This document shows, in pieces, positions 52,601-61,522 of a stretch of 64,000 nucleotides of DNA (within the stretch, counting starts at the first letter, position 1; every line of letters begins with the position of its first letter). The DNA comes from Cristatella mucedo (lineage: Eukaryota; Bryozoa; Phylactolaemata; Cristatellidae). The position numbers were made by a program, and so were the translations under genes. The stretch is from positions 126,001-190,000 of the forward strand of contig WPIO01000019.1 of assembly GCA_009760855.2 (NCBI GenBank). Direction: 5' to 3'. The notes below the pieces were generated by a model. The model was given only the letters and a program-made list of their open reading frames with translations, did not search any database and was not told the origin of the DNA.

Positions 52601-55600
52601 TTTTTATAATCATTACTCTACCCTTAATCCAACCAATAGTAATACACTGCCTATGCTTTGGATACACACAGAACACTAGTGCCTAGCTAAAAAAATGAAT
52701 CCACAACTGTAGCCCAACAGAAGAATTAAAGCAACTAATTCACAGGGGAAGTGTCTAACGTGTTTTCAAGGCGATTTTATGAAAAAAGTGATGAAAAAAA
52801 AGGAAGGGGATACCTTGATCAATTAGGAAATTAAAGCTTGAAACGCGTTTATAGTAGGGAACGTATGTTTTGAAGCTAACTTCCTGTGAAGTTCTAAAAG
52901 ATCCCCTGAAAATGCGATGAGATAAAGTGCCACATGTTAGTGACAGTTCGTTCTTATATTTTTAAAACTCACTAGGTAATAATTATAATAATACACTTGA
53001 TAAAGCGCCCTCAGAGAGCTCAATCTCTTTCTAGGCGCTTTACATTTGCTGCAAAGAGAAGCGCGATTAAATGGGTAATATCATGCTTGATAAAACATGA
53101 ATAACATGGTTAGGGGTGACATGCACAGGGTCAGCATGCAAATGTGGTTAGTGGCGGCATGCACAGTGTCAGCACGCATAAGCACATCAAGGAAAAATCA
53201 CAGAGACCCACTAAATGCTGTCCTGAATAGGTGTGTTTTTAAGTTCCTTTTAAATGTGGTCAAGTCAGGGGATGTTCTGACGCAAGTCGGGAGGGAGTTC
53301 CGGGCTTTGGGAGCATACGAACTAAATGCACGGTCTCCAGAGTATTTGAGGTTTGTACGAGGTATTTGTAAACTGTTGGATTCCACAAAGCGGGTGGTAC
53401 GATGCCTGACCTGGTGGGGGAGTAGATCTGACAGATAGGCTGGAGCCAAAGAATAAAGTGACCTAAAAGTGAGCGACAAGACCTTGAAGTCGATTCGTTG
53501 CTTGACTGGTAGCCAGCGAGGTCGGTGAGAAGTGGTGTGATGTGGCAACTGCGACGCTCACGACAGACAAGCTGCAGAGGTTTGCACCATCTGTAATCGC
53601 CTGATTGCACATGCCGGCAGGCCAGCAAGCAGTGAGCTACAGAAATCAAGACGGGATGATGCAAATGCATGGACCAACTTGGACGTGGCATCCTTATCTA
53701 TAAAAGCCCGAATTTTAGTATTGTTATGTAGTTAAAAGTAGGCAGACTTGACTGTGGAGCTGGTGTGATCGTCTAATGGGAGGTCACTTTGGAACATTAC
53801 ACCTAAATTTCGAGCTGATTCAACTGGAGATATGCTGGCAGAGCCAATTTTGAGCGTCAGCCTTTCCAATTTCTGAATCACACTGGGTTTGCCCATAGAC
53901 TTCTCACATACATTTTGTCTGTGGGTTCCAAGTGCATTTTTCTAATTCGTTGTACCTAAAATAAATAGAAAATAACATCTGTTCTGCAAAAATTTTCCTT
54001 CCGTAATATGGAAGATGATGTTTTTAAATTATCCGGTTTTGCTGTTAGTCACGGTGTTGAAGTCTGGCTCGTACATTAAGCATACGTTGTGTTGCTATCC
54101 AGATTACTGATGTTTAGGTGGAGATAAAACAATAGAGTACTATCCATAGAATTGTAACAGTACAGGTGCATTCAAGGTACATGTCAATTCACGCTACGGC
54201 AGAATAAGAGAATGCTGACTATCAATATTTGATTATTATAAAAGAGACAAGGGATTGCGTGTACCCAGAAGATGCATTTTGCTGCGTGCATGGACAATTT
54301 ATCAAGGCAAAAGCAATAAATTATTCCGTGAAAGCGTCAGTTAAACTTGTCTTAATAGTACAATTTGGCATGCCTATCGGGGATCAAGACCAATCCTAGG
54401 CACCCTATTTCCCATGTGAATACTGAAAGTGACGTTACTCATTTTCTTTGCTTATCAAGCATAATTTTACTCACCATTTCAATTGCATTTCCCTTTGCAG
54501 CAAATGTAAAGCGCCTAGAAAGAGATTAGTTCTTTGAGGGCGCTTTATCAAGTGCATTATTATTATTATTGCATGTACGGTAAACAGTCGCTGCTCGCTA
54601 AATAAAATTGTGTTGCACTTTATTAAGTTATTTATGCAATATCATTTTTTAATCTATACAATTTTCAGTATTTTTAAATACTAATGAAGGAAGCAAAGAA
54701 AGCGGTTGGCTAGGTCAAAAATATGGCGGGAGCCAACTTACTAATCAAGCAACTGCTACTTACACGTAAAATGTGAAAGTAACAGATCAGAGAAAGCGTT
54801 TACAACTTATTCAAACTTCTAGAGTCAGCAAGATTACGTTGGCTCAGCAGCAATGAGATAAATCTATTCGAGGCAATAGGAATCCCATATAATCCAAGTG
54901 AAAGGTACCTATTCATAGACAATTCATCTAGGAGCTTCAAATCCGTTCTGTTTCATAACGGGAACAAGTGCTGTCTCTCTTAACAACCCTCTCTGTGCTA
55001 CACAAAGGCTACACTTTTGTCAAGATATTGCCGAGTGCCTTCAAGCTAGGCTATAGCCGAATGGTAATGGGAAACTTCAAATGTTGTAATTCGTGATGGG
55101 TCTCCAAGGATGTATATGTTATACGAAGTTTTAATATTTTCTATTTTACGGGATAGCTGGGAAACTAGGGTGAAATATCACCAAGAGACCCACACTGGCT
55201 CCCAGTTAAGAAACGCATCGACTTCAAGATTTTTTCACTCACTTTAAATTTCCTTCATTCTTTGGTTCCAGCCAGCCTATCAGATATACACCCCACCAGG
55301 CTAACATAGTACCACCCGCTTTTCAAAATCTAACTGTTTACCTACAGCCTTGTACACCTCAAATCGTTTGGAGACCGTGCCTTCAGTTCGTATGCTTCCA
55401 AAGCCTGGAACTCACTCCGGACTTCCGTCACGACATCTCCTAACTCAACCACATTTATAAGAAACTAAAAACACATCTATTTATCACAGCATTTAGTGAG
55501 TCCATGCGATTCGTCCTTTATGTGCTTATGCATGCTGCCACTAACCGAACTTCCATGCTGGCCCTGTGCATGCCACCCCTAACCATTTATTTTTGTTCTT

Positions 55601-58600
55601 TATTGATTACGATACCACTCAACATTCGATCGTCCTTTCTTTAAAGTGCCTAGAGAGCGACTGAGTTCTTTAAATGCGCTATATCAAATGCGTCATTGTT
55701 ATTAGTAAAGGGACTAGTCGTGGCCGTCAGGGTTCTCTATGTTATTAAAAAAAACCAAGTAGGAGTCACTGGTAGATTGTCATAAGGACTTTGTGTCAAG
55801 TTATGCATACTCTAGCAATTTTTCCCTGTTCTAGACAATGAGTCAGCAGGTGTAACGTATATCCGACATGTCTTTCCGAAGCTTTATGAGACAAAGATAA
55901 GAGAGTTGGTATCTTCTTCGTACCATGGGCAAAAAAGATCACAGGGTGTGACGAATTCGACAAACCGCATGACAGGACGGAGAAAATAGCTTGAAGCAGT
56001 TTCATTGCTGTGTTCACGGCTTTCTAGTCAGTCAAAAGGTTGAAAACTTTGGGATTCCAATTCACGCTGTCATAGATAACCATGTCAAAAATGATGGAGA
56101 ATGTGCTTTAAAATCTACATCCTTGATGTTCATTTTGGAAAGTTCAAGAGTATGAGAGCTTAGTGAAGGGTAAAGGCGAGCTCTTTCGCCAGTGCGAAAC
56201 CAGACTGCAAGCATCTAGGGACTATTGCTTCATCGAGAAAACGATTATCAGTAAAACCGCAAAGATAGAAAATCTACTCATTTTTGTACTCTTCTCAGTA
56301 GGCATTTTTGTGTGACTTCTGAGTAAATAAATGTTATTCTTGATTAATTTGTAGTTCCTAGCTTTAATTTTGATTCACTTGCTGTGCTCTCTGACTAAGT
56401 GTCAGCCAAAAGACATAAGAATCTTAGTTTTAGCATAAGAATAGGCTTACTTCAAGTCGATCATTGCCTTGGTGTCAAAAGCAAAGGTTGTCGGGGATAA
56501 TAGCCATTTCCTATACTTCAGAGACATAAAAAATTAGGAAATAACACTTTCTACCCAGGGAGTAACAATTGCAGTACGTCGTATGATTGAACTAGTGCAT
56601 ACCAGAAAAAATTGCAAAAGAACTGCTTAGATAAATAAATAAAAACGAGGATTAAAAGCCCGCTAAGATCAACGGCCCTATTAAATGCTGAATTAAATGA
56701 CTTTAAAATATGTGAGTGTACTTTTTAGAAGCAGGTGCAACTTAATTACTACATTATATATCCTAGTATTTTGGCATGACGCTCATCATAGCTGTACAGT
56801 TGCAGGAGTACAGTATAAGTATCCCAAAGGGCTCAGTGTAAGAGTGACTCCAGCAATTTGTATTTACGATTCCCGCGAACTAACGACCTCATATTTAAAA
56901 CTACAAAGTTGAATTGTAGGGGCCTGTTCACATGTGTGCATGAGTACGCAAATAATCGTAAGTATGACAGCGGTCGGAGTGGAAACTCCCTCGGTGGAAG
57001 AAAGGAAAGAAATGATTTAATTGGCCCTAGTGTTGAAGAAAGGGTCAGTAAAGGCACGCATGGGAGGTAAAACTGGCTGCCTATACTAGTATTGAGCAAC
57101 TCGGCAATCGCAAAACTGGAGCTTAATTCAAGGGGTAGTTTTCCTATGCATCTGCTGAAGAAAGCGTGAAGGGGCTGTATTTCAATGCCTGGCTTTTCTT
57201 TTCGATCAAGAAGCATTTGTGGTTTGAATAGATTACGGCAGTCTGTATTGAGCAGTAAGAAACTGCGAGGAAGCTCAATAGAAAGACTCGGCATCTATGC
57301 ATTGGCGATAATGAACTGGAGAAATACAGGAGTGGGCTAAGTATTTTAAAGGCTTACGACGAAGTATCCACTTATATACTTGCATGCGAGAGTATGAGGA
57401 TAAATAATGAATCCCTTTTGCTGTTAGGCCATTCTGGTCTCGATCCTGTTGTCTCCTCTCCTGCTCCCCACAGGAGCTCCCACGCACAAATGCGTTTAAA
57501 AAAGAAATATGTGCATAATGCAACAGTTTTTATTTAGAATTTTCCATCAAATTTGTTCCTTTTTACTTATTAATTACACCGCTTAGTCTGCCCCCCCCCG
57601 TAGATTATGCAGGGCCAGCACACGTAGGCATGCTGGACGGTCTGGCTGCCAGCATTTGACATTGCTAAAGACAAAAGGAGCGTATCATGCCACCCCTTCT
57701 GGCCAGTCTCAAGGAGCTGCACTAACCGTGGACCCCATGGCAACGTCACCGCATTAGAGTGGTGAACCAAAAACCTAGGATGTGGTTATCCTACTATTTC
57801 CTTTCGGTAATACTTACCGTTACTTGTAGGAAAGTGCAGGCGAGAGATCTAAAGTAAAGCAAAATCAAATTCGAAAGTCACAAATTTGTGGCAGGTTAGA
57901 ATGTTTAGAGGACAATGCACGATTTCAGATCAGTCCAAGGGTATCCGGATGGGTAAAAAATGGGGCTTCTGCTGGAAATGTCAAGGTCAGGTAAAGCCTT
58001 GAGCTCTATCATTGCAAAAATTATTGTTGCAGAATTAAAAAGCAAGATTTAAATACAATTTTCAATAAGTCACATTCCGAATTTGACTGGGAGTAGACGT
58101 CTTATTTGCACAGAGGATGGGTGTACATGAGTCAGAAGAAACTTGGAAAGCATCTACTTGCAAGAGATCGGGTCTGATCTACAGGAATTCGACTCACATA
58201 TACCGTATTTAGGGGCGCCGCTTTACCGGTTGCCTAGAAAAGCTCTTGGCGTGTGTCGCAAAACATATCTGGTCATTAAAATGAATTATTCGACTACGTA
58301 GGACATCGATTATGGTTCAGATTCATTTTGTTGTGAGTGCAAAGCCCGATCTTAGGGCTTTCTATGGTAAACTAGTAGAGCCTTTCTTGAAAGTTAACCA
58401 AAGCTTGACCAAATGGATTTGAACGCGGTGGCAAATATGGCTAAACACTCTGGATACTCTAACCTATGGAAGGAATTTCCTAGACGAATCTTCCACAATG
58501 CAGTTAGGTGAGTCTGTCAATATATGCCATAATCCACCTTCTGATTTAGGTCGAGCTTCGAAGAGGAATCCTCAAGTTTTTCACGGAAATCCACGGAGTA

Positions 58601-61167
58601 TTTATATAAAAAAGACAAACTTAAAACCACAGATGCCTATGCAAACTCCTTTTGAGAAAATGGTCTTTTAATGGCAGTCAAAACAAATATTTGGCTTTTC
58701 GGCTCTCTTGCCTTATCATCTGAGCTGCGTCTGTCAACATATGCTAAGATATTTGGCTTAGCCTCCTTTAATCTGGAAATAGAATAAGTTTTCGCTGGTA
58801 GACGCCGCCTCGGAATGAACTGCTTGATACTTCGAGCAGTGAGACCTTTTTTATATCTAGTGAACACATGAACTCTTTACACTAAAATACTTAAAGCTTA
58901 CTACGCTATTATGAAATAGTGACAGGGCCAACATACTACTCACGATTCAATCGCTTTTCCCTTAGAAGCAAATGTAAAGCGCCTAGAAAGAGATTAAGTT
59001 CTCTGAGGGCGCTTTATCAAGTGCAATATTATTATTATTAATATTTTTATCACTGCGACATTTAACATACACAGACTGCTAATGAATGAGCACTTACAAC
59101 GCCAGCCTCGATCAGTCTTGTGACCATGACAATCACTTCCGACCGAACTTGTAATACCATTCTCCAGAAGTCGCTTGCCGTGTCATTCGTCGGACCTGCA
59201 AATTAATCGTGTACACCCGATAGCCATATTCAGAAGCAGAATACATCTAATCAGATTCATTTGCTAGCACACTTGCTTGAATTGAAAGATTGATAAAAAA
59301 CAGTTATCACGCAAAATGCGGCGTTTAAAGTAGCTATAAGAAATTTATTTTGGGCAATACAATAAAAAAATATCGAGATAAAAATGGAGCTGATTTCGCA
59401 GTCCAAATTATGAGAAAATCATGCACTGGGAATATCTTTCCGAGCTTTTTTCTGGACATTATGCAGACAAAGTGGGCAAAATGAAGTTAGTCACTGCCCT
59501 TATTGAGCCGTCTCAATGATGAAATACTATGTAACGTTAAAATACGTTACGTTAAGTAGCAATTAGAAATTTAGTTTGGCAATTAAGAATAAAGAAATAT
59601 GGAGATAGCCATCATTCTTATTTAACAGCTGATTGTAATGGTTATTATACGCCTGTTATTATTATATTATACGCTAGTTATTATATTATACGCTTGTTAT
59701 TATGCGATGGTTATATAATAATAATAACAATAATAATAATAAGGCACTTGATAAAGCGCCCTCAGAGAACTCAATCTCTCTCTAGGCGCTTTACATTTGC
59801 TGCTAAGGGAAAAGCGATTGAATCGTGAGTAAAATCACTTGATAAACAACATGAAAAACGTGGTTAGGGGTGACATGCACAGGGTCAGAATGTAAATTTG
59901 GTTAGTGGCAGCATGCACAGTGTCAGCACGCATTAGCACATGCAGGACAAATCACAGGGACCCACTAAATACTGTCCTAAATAGGTGTGTTTTTAAGTTC
60001 TTTTTAAATGTGGTCAGGTCAGGGGATGTTCTGACGCAGGTCGGGAGGGAATCCCAGGCTTTGGGAGGATACGAACTAAATGCACAGTCTTATTATACGC
60101 AACGTTGCAGTATTAGCAAGAGTGCAATTCCGCGGCTTGTGGTTTGTGCTCCGGGTATAAGACCCAGGGGCAAGGTACTCGTAACGACCAAAATTTACGA
60201 CCCAACTCTAGTAATAAAGTCCTTTTGGTGACATTAATTTTTTTATTGCCAATTGCAAGCAGGAGTGAAAGCCGATAAGTTTGTCCGGTCACTAAACAAA
60301 GGAAGCAATGAAATCAGGTGAAATTTACTTTACTTTCACCAGTCGATCAGAAATACTACTAATAGACGACTCGAAGTTTCTTCTGGTTTAGCTTAGCATG
60401 CTGGCCTAAGCGCGATAGTTGTATGTATGCTTTTGCATAATTGTCTATGCACGATTTCGTGCAGATATCTAACCCATGGTTAGAGGTTCTCTTGCAACGT
60501 GTTCTAAAGTAACTGATTAGAGATTTATTTCTCTTGGGGCATTATAAAAATAAGCCAATATTACTATTCTCATTGTAATCGAGCAATCTGCGTTGCTGCT
60601 ATTCTCTGGATGGCGGGAGGGGGCGGCAGAGAACAGCAGATTCTGCTCAAACAACACTTTAAAGTCGCTACTGTTACCTCTTATACCAGCACTGGCTCGA
60701 TATAAAGCACGGCATAGATATCAACATAATCTGAATCAAATTTAGATTCTTGTATTCTCACTTTTCGGCTAACCTATTAGAACAAATCGCTCCTTGACAT
60801 TCCCCTTGCACGCGATCTTTTGTGACCATGGTCGTTAACGGCAATGTGCTTCAAATCAACCTCAAATCCCTTATAGATTAGACTTCATATCCAATAAACC
60901 ACAAGCCTGAAGCTATCTACGTATTCACTGATGAAGAGAAAACTGTTCCCTCGATATTTAGAGCAAAACAAAGGCTTTACCTGTTCTCTACAGTTGTGCT
61001 CCGTGATGTGCTGTTTTGTGTGCTTATTAATGCTACCGTATACTACACATACATACATTTACAAACATTAAATGATCACTAATCAGTTGCTATGGTGAGG
61101 CTCAGTTCACCGTAGCTTCTTTAAAAATGCAATTATATTACCATTACTATTATACGTAAGATGTACA

Positions 61168-61211
<44 letters not shown>

Positions 61212-61271
61212 TGTACATCTTAAGTAATGGTAATATATAATATACCATTACTATTATACGTAAGATGTAGA

Positions 61272-61323
<52 letters not shown>

Positions 61324-61481
61324 TGTACATCTTAAGTAATGGTATATATATATATTGCATCTTTTTAAATAATTGCATTTTTAAAGAAGCTACGGTGAAC
61401 TGAGCCTCACCATAGCAACTGATTAGTGATCATTTAATGTTTGTAAATGTATGTATGTGTAGTATACGGTAGCATTAATAA

Positions 61482-61522
<41 letters not shown>

